From: Fibrobacter sp. UWH6
GTDB lineage: Bacteria > Fibrobacterota > Fibrobacteria > Fibrobacterales > Fibrobacteraceae
Direction of reading: 5' to 3'
Length of the DNA: 64,000 nucleotides
NCBI RefSeq assembly: GCF_900142465.1
Contig: NZ_FRAX01000002.1
Location: 307,554 to 371,553 of the forward strand
The stretch's first letter is position 1; every line of letters starts with the position of its first letter. The translations under genes were made by a program, and so were the position numbers. The notes beneath the pieces are model-generated. The model was not told the origin of the DNA. It did no database searches and worked only from the letters and a program-made list of their open reading frames with translations. Positions 1 through 9,177 of this stretch are shown here, one piece after another.

Positions 1-1
1 A

Positions 2-1000
2 TATCCCGACTGGACTAACTTCCGTTACAACCACCAAAGTGTTGCCGACGCTCTGGGCCAGACCCGATTTTTGGAGGGTAAGCTGGTCGGTACCGCAGAC
101 CTGGTGAGTTCATCAGAAGAAGAAACGTCCATTCTTGCGCAGGATATTGCCGCCAACTTTTCACTGGATGGATACGTCCTCGACGCAGAACAGATAAAGC
201 AGGAAATCGCAAAGAGAAATGGCGCCGTAGACGCCGTCCGAAATATTCTGGGCGCGCTGCAGAACGCAAACTCGCCTCTTACAGAAGACCGCCTTTTCGC
301 ATGGCATGCCGCCATCGGACAAAACAAGGTCCGCAAATTCCGCAGCAAGGAAAGTTCGATCCGCTTTCAGGACGGCGATAAGAACCGCACTTTCGTCGGC
401 GTGAGTCCAGACCGTATCCCCCACGAAATGGAACGTTTTCTGAACTGGTTCGAGACCGCCTCTGTAGACGGAGCCATCAAGGCAGCCATTGCCCAGTTCT
501 GGTTCTTGACCATTCGACCTTTTGACGACGGCAACGGACGAATCGCCCGCACCCTCAGCGCCATGCTGCTGGCCCGCAGCGAAGAAACCGCCCGATGCCA
601 ATACCCGCTGAACAAACTTTTCGCAGAACACCGCGACGAATACAGGCGCATTCTATCCCAAGCCCAGGCAGGCAACGGCGACCTTACGGAATGGATTCTA
701 TTCTTCCTTAAAAACTTGCGCGACTCCATTGAAAGACGTCTGACAGAACTTGCGCCAGCATTAAAGAATATGCAGGTCCGTCTGAAGTTCAGCCAGATGG
801 ACTTCACCCCCCGTGAAAGGCGTTTACTTGAAGCAGCCCTTTCAGGCGCATTGAGCGTTCCTTTTTCAGTCAAGGAAGCCGCAGCCCTTACAGATGTAAG
901 CCACGACTCCTCTTTGCGAGACATTCAGTCCCTAATAGAAAAAGGCGTTTTCAAGGCCGAAAAGAAGGGCGGACGTAGCCAGCGCTATTCCCTTTTTTAA
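2..1000 (+). CDS. Fic family protein, 5'-truncated, degenerate Fic motif
   Basis: The reading frame is open from base 2, so the true start lies outside the window. The first visible residues (YPDWTNFRYN) match the N-terminal DUF4172-type segment that precedes Fic domains. A Fic domain follows, with the motif I-R-P-F-D-D-G-N-G-R-I-A-R around bases 513-552. Fic enzymes normally transfer AMP or another nucleotide to Ser/Thr/Tyr hydroxyls and use the His of HPFxxGNGR as catalytic base. Here that His is Arg (codon cga), while the phosphate-binding GNGR is intact. The C-terminal part (KEAAALTDVSHDSSLRDIQSLIEKG) resembles a winged-helix unit. Nucleotide binding without normal AMPylation, or a regulatory role, is inferred. 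The family call is confident; loss of activity is likely but unproven. Confidence 0.85.
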   Translation, partial: YPDWTNFRYNHQSVADALGQTRFLEGKLVGTADLVSSSEEETSILAQDIAANFSLDGYVLDAEQIKQEIAKRNGAVDAVRNILGALQNANSPLTEDRLFAWHAAIGQNKVRKFRSKESSIRFQDGDKNRTFVGVSPDRIPHEMERFLNWFETASVDGAIKAAIAQFWFLTIRPFDDGNGRIARTLSAMLLARSEETARCQYPLNKLFAEHRDEYRRILSQAQAGNGDLTEWILFFLKNLRDSIERRLTELAPALKNMQVRLKFSQMDFTPRERRLLEAALSGALSVPFSVKEAAALTDVSHDSSLRDIQSLIEKGVFKAEKKGGRSQRYSLF

Positions 1001-1148
1001 TACCCTTTTTAGTTAGACGTTCTTCTTTTGCAGTCACACCAAAAAAAACTGCAATTCCAGTATACAATTATAAAACTCAAAACGATATACTCTCGTGGGG
1101 AGGGGATCCCCGTTCTAGGTTTTCAGACAGGGTTATATCAAGGGTTTT

Positions 1149-3572
1149 ATGACAGTCAACACAAACAGCAACATCAGCAGCACCAAGTACTTCAACAACA
1201 TCCATTCCAAGCTGGAAAAGGGCGGCGAAATCAAGCGCCCGGATCCGGTAGTCTTTTCATCACTGAAAATTCTGGAGTACTGGATTCGAATTCTGCAGCA
1301 GAATCCCGAATGCATCAACACGTCCGTGGCCATCCGCCTCATGGACGAATCCCACACCATGAAGTTCACGGAAGACGTGGTCAAGATGTTCATCCCGTTG
1401 CTCAAGAAGAAGGGATCCAAGGCAAAGAATTCCAGGAAGAAATCCGATGCCGAAGCACTCAAGGCCCTGCTCAATTCAGACGCAGATGACGACGATGACG
1501 ATGACGGTTTCCGAACCGACATTTGCAGCGGAACATTCCTCCGCGCCATCAAGCGATTCGTCGATGAAGACAAGCCCGATTGTCATGTCAAGGCGGTAAA
1601 CAACTTGCTGAAGGTCATCAGCAATACGGATTCCGACGACATGCATCCTACCCTTTTCCAGGAACTGCAGCGTACCATCGGCGAACATTTCACCAATTAT
1701 GCCATGAGCACTATCAAGAAGGGCGTCAAGAAGAACGATTCCTCTTTTGTAAGGGTCCAGAAAGTCAAGGATACTTATCGCCTTAACGACGATGAGTTGG
1801 AAATGCTTTTGTACCTCTGGCTCCGCGACAGCCCGGATCTTGAAATCCAGGAATCGGAACGTTCCATTTTGCGTCACCGCCGTTTCCGCGACAACGACAA
1901 CAATGTGAATAGCCTCATGAACATCGCCCGCGCCACCGGTTTCTCGACGGAGCGCATCACGGAACTTCTGGGAAAGAACAGCGCCCTGAGCCGATTGAAT
2001 TTGCTGAGCGACAACCTGGATTTGCCCAACGAAGTTTGCAAGTATCTGAGCGGCTACAGCGATGGTGCCCAGATGAAGGCATTCTCTGCAGCAGAACCGG
2101 CCACCGTCAGCTTTGAACAGCTCCAGGGCAAAAACCCCGATGCCCGCCTGCTGTTGACCATGCTCAAGAACCATGACCGAAAAAGCCCGCTGAACGTCTT
2201 GCTGTACGGTGTTCCCGGCACCGGCAAGACAGAGCTTGCAAAGGCTTTAGCCGCCGAGCTCAAGGTCCCCCTTTGGGAAGTGAGCATCGACGTGGATGAT
2301 GAAGAAATCGGCGGACGCCGTCTGGATTCCCGCAACAACAATCTTCTGCAGTACCGCCTTCGTGCCGTCACCCTGGCCGACTGGCATTGCGAAAAGAATC
2401 CTGGAATTATCCTGGTAGACGAAGCGGACATGGTGCTGAATTTTGGCGAAAAAGGTTCACTGAATCACTTCTTTGAAACATTGCACACACCCGTCATCTG
2501 GATTTCCAACAAGACGGGATTGGTAGAAGACAGCACCCGCCGACGCTTCGACTTTTCCATGGCATTCAAGCCTTTGGCAAAAGATGAACGTCTGAGCGTC
2601 TTGAATTCCGTTTTGAAAGCCCAGGAAGCAGAAAGCCTGCTCACCGACGAAGAAAAGCTGAAACTTGTGGTGGAATATCCTGCCATGGCTGGCGGCCTCA
2701 CCTTGGCCGTACAGCGCACCAAGAGTCTTATAGACTGCGGAGCCACCGGTGCTGCAGACAGCTACAAGACGGTCGCCAGAATTCTCAAGGCACATACACA
2801 GCTCATGGGAATCCGCAATGGAAACTTGAAGGACGTCGAAAGCCATGCTCCCAACTACTCCCTGGAAGGTCTGAACATCGAAGGTTCCACTCAAGAAATT
2901 ATGGAAGTGGTTCACAACTACGATCAGGTCTGGAACACCTTGGAAGAAGATGACGCGCCCAACTCCCTGAACATCCTGCTTTACGGTCCTCCGGGAACCG
3001 GCAAGACAGAATTCGTTCGCTACATGGCCCGCGCCCTCGGCCGCAACCTGATTATCAAGCGCGCCAGCGACCTGCTTGGAATGTTTGTAGGCCAGACCGA
3101 AGCCCAAATTGCCGCCGCCTTCGAGGAAGCCAATCGCACCAAGTCCATTCTGTTCTTCGATGAAGCAGACAGCCTGCTGAATGACCGTGCCGGAGCATTC
3201 CAGAACCACGAAGTCAGCAAGGTCAACGAACTGCTGACCCAGATGGAAAACTTCAAGGGAATCTTTGTGGCGGCCACCAACTTCGAAAAGCATCTGGACC
3301 CGGCAAGTTCCCGCCGTTTCGCCCTGAAGCTGGGTTTTGATTACCTGAAGCCCGCCGGTGTACGTCACATCTGGAACGTCTTCTTCCCGGATACCGTCTG
3401 CCCCGATTCCGTGGCACAGATTCCCATGCTCACCCCCGGCGACTTCAACGCCGTCAACGGACGCCTTCGCTACTTCCCCACAAGCAGCAAGACTCCCGAC
3501 CGCATCGAAGCCGAACTCCGCAAGGAATTGCGCTGCAAGGACGACAAGGCCGGCAGAACCATGGGGTTCTAA
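1149..3572 (+). CDS. Two-domain AAA ATPase, 807 aa
   Basis: This is a large cytosolic ATPase with two AAA modules. The first has Walker A LYGVPGTGKTELAK near residue 354 and Walker B ILVDEAD near 418. The second has LYGPPGTGKTEFVR near 612 and LFFDEADSLLND near 667. Arg-finger-like RRRF and SSRRF motifs follow each. The N-terminal 340 residues are helical and unrecognised, with an unusual seven-Asp run near residues 116-122. The second module resembles FtsH/spastin-class AAA domains, which remodel or unfold proteins. The ATG at 1149 is preceded by a weak CAAGG. The gene stands alone, following the Fic gene by 148 bases and ending at a strong terminator. The substrate is unknown. Confidence 0.85.
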   Translation: MTVNTNSNISSTKYFNNIHSKLEKGGEIKRPDPVVFSSLKILEYWIRILQQNPECINTSVAIRLMDESHTMKFTEDVVKMFIPLLKKKGSKAKNSRKKSDAEALKALLNSDADDDDDDDGFRTDICSGTFLRAIKRFVDEDKPDCHVKAVNNLLKVISNTDSDDMHPTLFQELQRTIGEHFTNYAMSTIKKGVKKNDSSFVRVQKVKDTYRLNDDELEMLLYLWLRDSPDLEIQESERSILRHRRFRDNDNNVNSLMNIARATGFSTERITELLGKNSALSRLNLLSDNLDLPNEVCKYLSGYSDGAQMKAFSAAEPATVSFEQLQGKNPDARLLLTMLKNHDRKSPLNVLLYGVPGTGKTELAKALAAELKVPLWEVSIDVDDEEIGGRRLDSRNNNLLQYRLRAVTLADWHCEKNPGIILVDEADMVLNFGEKGSLNHFFETLHTPVIWISNKTGLVEDSTRRRFDFSMAFKPLAKDERLSVLNSVLKAQEAESLLTDEEKLKLVVEYPAMAGGLTLAVQRTKSLIDCGATGAADSYKTVARILKAHTQLMGIRNGNLKDVESHAPNYSLEGLNIEGSTQEIMEVVHNYDQVWNTLEEDDAPNSLNILLYGPPGTGKTEFVRYMARALGRNLIIKRASDLLGMFVGQTEAQIAAAFEEANRTKSILFFDEADSLLNDRAGAFQNHEVSKVNELLTQMENFKGIFVAATNFEKHLDPASSRRFALKLGFDYLKPAGVRHIWNVFFPDTVCPDSVAQIPMLTPGDFNAVNGRLRYFPTSSKTPDRIEAELRKELRCKDDKAGRTMGF

Positions 3573-3601
3573 AAATTCCCGTATAACTCCGTAAAACCAA
3601 A

Positions 3602-3636
3602 ATCCCCACAGAAGAATTCTGCGGGGTCTTTTTCCT
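3602..3636 (+). terminator. Rho-independent terminator after the AAA ATPase
   Basis: The stem is CCCC-a-CAGAA / TTCTG-c-GGGG with loop GAA, followed by TCTTTTTCC. It sits about 30 bases after the AAA gene stop and separates it from the convergent minus-strand operon. Confidence 0.85.
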
Positions 3637-3782
3637 TTAAACTCAAGGATTACTTCCAAAATTCAGTATTTTACTTCTCTTTTGAAAATTATTTTCAATA
3701 CAAACCAAAAGGTTCCTGAAAAAAATTACTTATAAGGCAACAAAGTTACAAGTAACATAACGTTTCTTCAAGAAAGTTTTTG

Positions 3783-4475
3783 CTACTTCAGCCAATTTTC
3801 CTTTAAAAACTTCACAAAAAATTGGCTGCTGGTTAGCCCTTTGAAATAATCCGGGCGTTCCGCCATATTCCAGTGCGGGCTGGAGGGGTGATTCACATAT
3901 ACATATCTAATGCCCTTGCGGTCTGTATAGTGCCAAAGATCATCACGGAAATACTTTGGATAATCTTCAACCTCTGCGCAATTCACCACAAGTCGGCTCG
4001 TCATGATAACGAGATCTGGATGCAAAGCCTCCAGAACGTCAATGAAGTTTTTTATCGCATACTCACGATCCATGGCTGTCAACACATTCGCAATGGAATC
4101 ACCCTGTTCCTCCGCAGGGCGCAAAAAGTAGTTGTAGCTAGCCACCTCGTCAAATGCGTTTTCACCTGCAAAAGGAGCAACAGACTTTAACGCAGAATTC
4201 AACGTTTTGCAATAGCCACCGCTGAGCCACTCGCGGGTCCCACGAGTATTGCACCACCCCTCCTCTACCTCGGTAAGTGTCGGAGAACCGGAATACCACC
4301 TGTCAACATCGCGCTGTACAGTGGAACCCGCAGGCAAATAGTGGCTTTCGCCTACCAGCAACAACTTTTTATGAAGAGCCGACTCGTAGTTGCGACCAAC
4401 AAACGGCTTCATGTACGGATGCGTCTGGTAGAACGGAATGGAGTTTAAAGAGGATTCGATATTGGATAGAGACAT
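3783..4475 (-). CDS. Uracil-DNA-glycosylase-fold protein, last gene of dynamin operon
   Basis: This is a 230-residue protein with an N-terminal LLLVGESHYLP motif and a C-terminal VNHPSSPHWN motif. These match the positions of the GxDPYH/GE-type motif A and the HPS-type motif B of the uracil-DNA glycosylase superfamily. Members bind DNA and excise uracil or related bases, but many divergent members have no assigned role. The ATG lies 3 bases after the stop of the preceding gene, so the two are probably translationally coupled. As the last gene of a six-gene operon behind three dynamin-like GTPases, it may supply a nucleic-acid sensing or processing function. That is inference; the fold assignment rests on the two motifs. 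Confidence 0.55.
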   Translation of the reverse strand: MSLSNIESSLNSIPFYQTHPYMKPFVGRNYESALHKKLLLVGESHYLPAGSTVQRDVDRWYSGSPTLTEVEEGWCNTRGTREWLSGGYCKTLNSALKSVAPFAGENAFDEVASYNYFLRPAEEQGDSIANVLTAMDREYAIKNFIDVLEALHPDLVIMTSRLVVNCAEVEDYPKYFRDDLWHYTDRKGIRYVYVNHPSSPHWNMAERPDYFKGLTSSQFFVKFLKENWLK

Positions 4476-4478
4476 AGA

Positions 4479-5006
4479 TTATTTGCCAAAAATTCGACCA
4501 AGCAATGATTTGTGGCTTTCCTGGTACTTATTGTATGCAACATAGCCCGCTCCAATAGTCAAAAGCCCCCCGGCAATCGCACCCAAAATTTTGTACAGTC
4601 CATCATTTTGATTTTTTAAAAACTCTTTGTTTTCAGAATCTTTTTTTGACGCCATTTGATTCAGCTCGTTTATTTTTAGAAGAATTTCAGCCTTCAATTC
4701 ATCTGAAGGAGAATTTTTTAATTCATCCAAATAAGCATCTAGCGTTTTTGAATAATTTTCATAAAGAACTCTCATAGAATCATTATTGGAAACTATTGAT
4801 TCGTGAAAAGCATCTGCTATTTTCTGAACCGTTCCTGCAAGAATTTTGGTCAAATCAGGAATCGCCGAAACCAATTGCAAAGCAGTAGCATAATCACTTC
4901 CCGCCAAAAATTTCCCAATAGCAAGGGTATGATCTTCCTTTATTTCAGAAAAATCATCTACGCCAAGTTCACCCTTAAGAGCGTCGAAACATTCCGTATC
5001 AATCAT
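4479..5006 (-). CDS. Single-pass membrane protein of dynamin operon
   Basis: This 175-residue protein is not a recognised family. Its helical, charged N-terminal part includes a predicted coiled-coil stretch (residues about 90-135). It is followed by one C-terminal hydrophobic segment, YKILGAIAGGLLTIGAGYVAY, and a short basic tail. The topology suggests a cytosolic helical domain anchored by a C-terminal helix. The membrane segment ends in YNKY, as does that of the neighbouring 209-residue protein, hinting at a pair. It lies 18 bases after that gene and 3 bases before the UDG-like gene. Confidence 0.7.
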   Translation of the reverse strand: MIDTECFDALKGELGVDDFSEIKEDHTLAIGKFLAGSDYATALQLVSAIPDLTKILAGTVQKIADAFHESIVSNNDSMRVLYENYSKTLDAYLDELKNSPSDELKAEILLKINELNQMASKKDSENKEFLKNQNDGLYKILGAIAGGLLTIGAGYVAYNKYQESHKSLLGRIFGK

Positions 5007-5024
5007 TACACGGGTCCTCTTTAT

Positions 5025-5654
5025 CTACTTACTTTTCAAAAAAACATCGAATTCTTCTTGCATTTCACGACAAGCTTCTTGCAGAAGAATCTTTTCAATT
5101 TCATCTTGACATTGCGTATCAGAAATCCCCGTAACACCACGTTTTTCTAACCATTTTTTCTCAATTTTCCACAAAAGCCTATTGTCAGAAAAACGCTGGT
5201 TATAAGCTCTTTGAATAATCAAAGTTGGAGTAGTTAAAATTTTTCCATACTTCTTCTGAAGTTCAGCCACATCATCATTGCTCAAGCGATTCTGCACACG
5301 CAATTTTTCAAGATAATCTCCCTTACTTTTCAACTTAAAGTCATCAAGAATCAGACAAAGCCATTTACGGATTTCTTCAAGTTGAGGTTCATCTCCTACA
5401 CTCGCAATGGATGTATCTTCAGAACCCTTCAATTCTTCGCAATTTTGCATATACTTATTATAAAAGTAAGTTGCAGTTACACCTACTCCAATTCCTAAGC
5501 CAAAAGCAACTGCTGCACTCAGCATATTTCCTCCATGAGATTTTTTCTCCAATACCGATGATTTGTCAATACAAACTTCAACACACTTCTTTATTAGATC
5601 AGGATCATTAATACATTCCTTTAAACCGCTCTTTATAGCTTCTGCATCTAGCAT
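5025..5654 (-). CDS. Single-pass membrane protein of dynamin operon
   Basis: This 209-residue protein is not recognised. A short cytosolic N-terminus with three Cys residues precedes one membrane helix (about residues 44-64, MLSAAVAFGLGIGVGVTATY). A helical, charged, probably soluble domain follows. The start overlaps the end of the 665-residue dynamin-like gene by 7 bases, which implies translational coupling. Together with the following 175-residue protein it gives the operon two membrane-anchored helical proteins. These are plausible partners for the GTPases at a membrane, but no partner interaction is shown by sequence. Confidence 0.7.
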   Translation of the reverse strand: MLDAEAIKSGLKECINDPDLIKKCVEVCIDKSSVLEKKSHGGNMLSAAVAFGLGIGVGVTATYFYNKYMQNCEELKGSEDTSIASVGDEPQLEEIRKWLCLILDDFKLKSKGDYLEKLRVQNRLSNDDVAELQKKYGKILTTPTLIIQRAYNQRFSDNRLLWKIEKKWLEKRGVTGISDTQCQDEIEKILLQEACREMQEEFDVFLKSK

Positions 5655-7645
5655 ATTTCCAATTCCTTTGTCATCACTCTAAGTTCACTTAACTTTTTTT
5701 CCAGTTCATCGCGACGCATCTTTAACGATGTAGACGACTCTGCTATTTTCAACAATTCATTTTTTTTATCATTCTGCTTAGTCTTAGCATTTTCAAGTTT
5801 TTTTTCTATTACATCAAGCTTTTCGTTTATGTATCCAAGATAAGCGTTTAACCGATTCTTCATAGTCTCTTGACACGCTAGACCTAAACCCCTATATCTT
5901 TTGTCAAAAAATTCACTAACGTCCTTTGAGACAACGCCAATAATTTCGTCCGTTAAACGACTATTTTTGTAAAATAGATTCGTGAAAGCATTTGAAGGCA
6001 TCACCTCCCCATATTTCAGTCCATCTAAAATACGTGAATTTTCAATCCAACTAGAGTTATCTTCGCTATAGAAGAAACTTTCTATAACTTTTTTTTGCAA
6101 CACAACTTTTAAATTTTCAATAACACTACTACAACTGTCCTTAATCTCACCCATAAATTTTTTTATATGACTATTAAGGAAATCAGTCATTTGAAAATCA
6201 GCGTCATTAAACTGTTCCTCCCAGTAACTTGAAAAACGTCCTAGCACCGTCTTGAAGTTTCCTTCACGCATTAAGGCACCGATTTTATCTTCAAATTTCT
6301 TATTAAGAGATTTAAATAAATCGTTTACACGATGGTCAACTTTACTACGAACACCATTTATAACTTCTCCAAGATGTTCCTGAATTTGCTTCTTATTATT
6401 ATTAAATCCAATACGTATATCTTGAACCTTTTCTAAATCCTTTTCTATTTCACTTAAATCCTTCTGCAACTCTTCCTGCATTAGATCATTTTCATCCATT
6501 TCAGACTCAATTTTCTTAATATTCAAAGAATACACCTGTTGCAAAACACCGCTAATTGCAGGAATGCGACCAGCCCCTTCATTTGCAAAAAGTTTATTTC
6601 CTATAGTAAGTTCAAGATTGTCTGGATCATAGTCAAAGTTTTCCAGCAAATAATACTCATCATCTTCCGTCAAAGGTATTCCAGCTTTCTGCTTTTTCGC
6701 TAGCAAAGCCTGCTTACCAGAATAAGAGCAAATAGTTTCTTTATTAGAAAACAAGTCAATTTTTCTATACTCAAGCTTTGTGCCAAGGCCCTTCATATAA
6801 GCGAGAGACTCTTGGTAATGATCAGGTTCCGTATCAATTTTATTTTGGACAATAACTCTAAATTTTGGACCACGACCATTCATAAACTGTTCAAAGAATT
6901 GAAGATCCGGCTGATTAAATCCCTGTACAGCAACAATATAGACTATAGCATGGGCATTATTAATCCAGCGAGTTGTCTCATGAGAATTAATCGCATTTGG
7001 ATCATTTAGCCCCGGGGTATCAACAATCTGTAAATTATGGAGACGCTCATCATTTATAAAGATTTCAACATTCTTTACATATGCTGTGTAGCACCCCGCT
7101 TTTGAAGACTCATCCTCAACTTTCATTGCAGAAACATATTGGTCCAATTCCTGCAAATCATTAACTTCTCGACTAATAGAAATCTTTTCAACACAATTGG
7201 CTTTACTTATCCCAAAACGTTCCATAGCAATCTGCATTTTTTTATTCAAATCAGCCAATGCAGACGGCTCAAGAGACGCCCTAACAGTTTCCCATTCTTC
7301 AGTATTATAAAAATTCACCCTAAAATAGTTGTAAGGTTTTTCTGATTTCTTGATAAAAGTCAATTTCGCAGTTAATGGAGTGTCAAATGTCGGGAGAACA
7401 TCATCCCCAAACAATATTGCGTTTAAAAGAGTCGACTTTCCTGCCTTTACTTCGCCGCAAATTGCAATGGTAAAAGGTTCATTGGAAAGACTCTCAAAAT
7501 TTTCATTTAAAGAATCATCCGATATAGTCTCTTCACCTGAGCTCGTTCTAAAGGCAATCGGAAGCAAAGATTCATCCTTTAGAATATTCTGACGAACCGC
7601 ATCAAGTTTTACAATAGCATCTTCAAATTTTGCATTAATAGACAT
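5648..7645 (-). CDS. Dynamin-like GTPase 3, 665 aa
   Basis: This is a large GTPase of the dynamin/EHD-like superfamily. It has P-loop GEVKAGKS at residues 64-71, G3 DTPG at 209-212 and G4 NKID at 268-271. A long helical region follows (residues about 380-660) that includes strong heptad-like coiled coils at the C-terminus. Dynamin-like proteins polymerise on and remodel membranes using GTP. Several bacterial ones protect membranes or act in anti-phage systems. This protein has the most canonical G4 of the three GTPases here. It starts 9 bases after the 504-residue GTPase gene and overlaps the next gene. There is no obvious transmembrane helix, so membrane contact would come through the helical tip or the membrane-protein partners. 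Confidence 0.88.
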   Translation of the reverse strand: MSINAKFEDAIVKLDAVRQNILKDESLLPIAFRTSSGEETISDDSLNENFESLSNEPFTIAICGEVKAGKSTLLNAILFGDDVLPTFDTPLTAKLTFIKKSEKPYNYFRVNFYNTEEWETVRASLEPSALADLNKKMQIAMERFGISKANCVEKISISREVNDLQELDQYVSAMKVEDESSKAGCYTAYVKNVEIFINDERLHNLQIVDTPGLNDPNAINSHETTRWINNAHAIVYIVAVQGFNQPDLQFFEQFMNGRGPKFRVIVQNKIDTEPDHYQESLAYMKGLGTKLEYRKIDLFSNKETICSYSGKQALLAKKQKAGIPLTEDDEYYLLENFDYDPDNLELTIGNKLFANEGAGRIPAISGVLQQVYSLNIKKIESEMDENDLMQEELQKDLSEIEKDLEKVQDIRIGFNNNKKQIQEHLGEVINGVRSKVDHRVNDLFKSLNKKFEDKIGALMREGNFKTVLGRFSSYWEEQFNDADFQMTDFLNSHIKKFMGEIKDSCSSVIENLKVVLQKKVIESFFYSEDNSSWIENSRILDGLKYGEVMPSNAFTNLFYKNSRLTDEIIGVVSKDVSEFFDKRYRGLGLACQETMKNRLNAYLGYINEKLDVIEKKLENAKTKQNDKKNELLKIAESSTSLKMRRDELEKKLSELRVMTKELEIC

Positions 7646-7654
7646 ATCTTCCCT

Positions 7655-9169
7655 TTACCCCTTTGCTACAGTTAAAATTTCATTAAACAAAGAATCAAAT
7701 TCTTTTTTAAGCTGTTCTTTTTCTTTAAATTTCGAAGAAATTGAATCATTGAAAAATTGTTCCGCCTTGCGTTTTAATAAAGGCAGATCAACTTTATCTT
7801 TTAAAACACTTCTAAGGAGTCTATTCTGTTTATCTCGAAAGGCATATCTTGCATCTCTAGCACTGCTACCAAAAACATCATAATCACGAGACATTTTTTT
7901 TACATCCACAGAGAAATCTTGAAAAGATTGAGGGAGTCGAAAAAGAAATCTCAAATTTGATTCAACATTTTCGTCAACAAATTCTTTTATACGCGAAATA
8001 CGATAATTCCACTCCAATTTCCAATTCGTCTCGCAAACAGCGTAATCATCAAATAATGTACCTGGGTATCGTCTAACTTCACAAAAATTCAAGTTGTCAA
8101 TTTGTTCACTTACAAACTTTTGAAAACGACTCCATTCTTCGTCAAATTTCTTCTTATACTCAGATATGTTTGAATTGATTATATAATCAGGAATATGCTT
8201 TGACTCATAGAATTTTCTAACCATCGTATTTTTTCCAAGCTCAAGAGATTGAACAACTTTGGTCAAGGACCCTTCAGCCCATTCTTGTCTTTTTTTCAAA
8301 CAAGAGTCAATGCGATTTTTTTTCACCTCACTAGAATATGACGCATTATGCAAAATTTCACTGCACAATTCTTGTTTAACTTTTTCAAATAATTGACGGT
8401 CTTTTTCATTTTTATACATCGTCGCATAAAGACATACTTTTGCAGCATCAACTTCATGCTGTAAAAGAGCTTTTTCAACACTTTTAACAACCCCTTCTCT
8501 AGCAGAGGGAGGTTTATCATCGGCCCTAGTAATTACAACATACAGTTTTTTTCGATTTTCGCCTGCATTCAAAATTCCTTTTTTTTCAACACTATCTCCA
8601 AGCAATTCTTTAAAAGCATTTTCCTTTATGGTCCCATCATTGATATTAACTAAGAAAATTATGATATCAGCTTTTTCATTTTCGATGCGACTAACAGCAC
8701 TGTCCGCTTGATGAGCGTCACCGGAATCAAATCCGGGCACATCCGAAAGCACAATATTTCTCAAAAAATCAGCCGGATATTGAATTGTAAAGACATTGTC
8801 TTTTGCTGTAACGTCTCTTATACAAGTTGCAGCATTCTGATACTCTTCAAGAGATATTTCTTCTCCCTCAGAATTCACGCATTTTAGAGAATCGCCATAG
8901 ACAAAACGCGTGATAACTCTTGTTGAGGGTCTACTTGCAACTGGAGCCAAACCTTCTTTTCCAAGAAGTGAATTTATAAAGCTTGATTTTCCACAACTAA
9001 ATGAGCCTGCCAACGCGATACGGGTGCAACACTCATAAGGCTGACTAGACGAATCATCACAATAACTCTTTAGGGAGTCAACCCATTCCTGCACAGAAAT
9101 CCCAGTATTCTCTTGATAGGCCTGTAGAGTTTTCAATGTATTCTTCACTCTCTTTTCTAAATCAGTCAT
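7655..9169 (-). CDS. Dynamin-like GTPase 2, 504 aa
   Basis: This is the second GTPase of the operon. It has P-loop GSFSCGKSS at residues 55-63, G3 DVPG at 143-146 and a divergent G4 TRAD at 214-217 in place of N/TKxD. The N-terminus is Cys-containing and the C-terminal half is a helical stalk. The low similarity to its two neighbours by eye, and the different motif spacing, indicate old divergence rather than recent duplication. It starts 8 bases after GTPase 1 and ends 9 bases before GTPase 3. Consecutive, unlike dynamin-like genes often encode hetero-oligomers, so a mixed complex is the natural inference. Confidence 0.88.
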   Translation of the reverse strand: MTDLEKRVKNTLKTLQAYQENTGISVQEWVDSLKSYCDDSSSQPYECCTRIALAGSFSCGKSSFINSLLGKEGLAPVASRPSTRVITRFVYGDSLKCVNSEGEEISLEEYQNAATCIRDVTAKDNVFTIQYPADFLRNIVLSDVPGFDSGDAHQADSAVSRIENEKADIIIFLVNINDGTIKENAFKELLGDSVEKKGILNAGENRKKLYVVITRADDKPPSAREGVVKSVEKALLQHEVDAAKVCLYATMYKNEKDRQLFEKVKQELCSEILHNASYSSEVKKNRIDSCLKKRQEWAEGSLTKVVQSLELGKNTMVRKFYESKHIPDYIINSNISEYKKKFDEEWSRFQKFVSEQIDNLNFCEVRRYPGTLFDDYAVCETNWKLEWNYRISRIKEFVDENVESNLRFLFRLPQSFQDFSVDVKKMSRDYDVFGSSARDARYAFRDKQNRLLRSVLKDKVDLPLLKRKAEQFFNDSISSKFKEKEQLKKEFDSLFNEILTVAKG

Positions 9170-9177
9170 AAAACCTT

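Noticed and set aside
2457..3659. 400-codon minus-strand frame opposite the AAA ATPase
   Set aside because: Shadow of the AAA gene; no ribosome site or motif.
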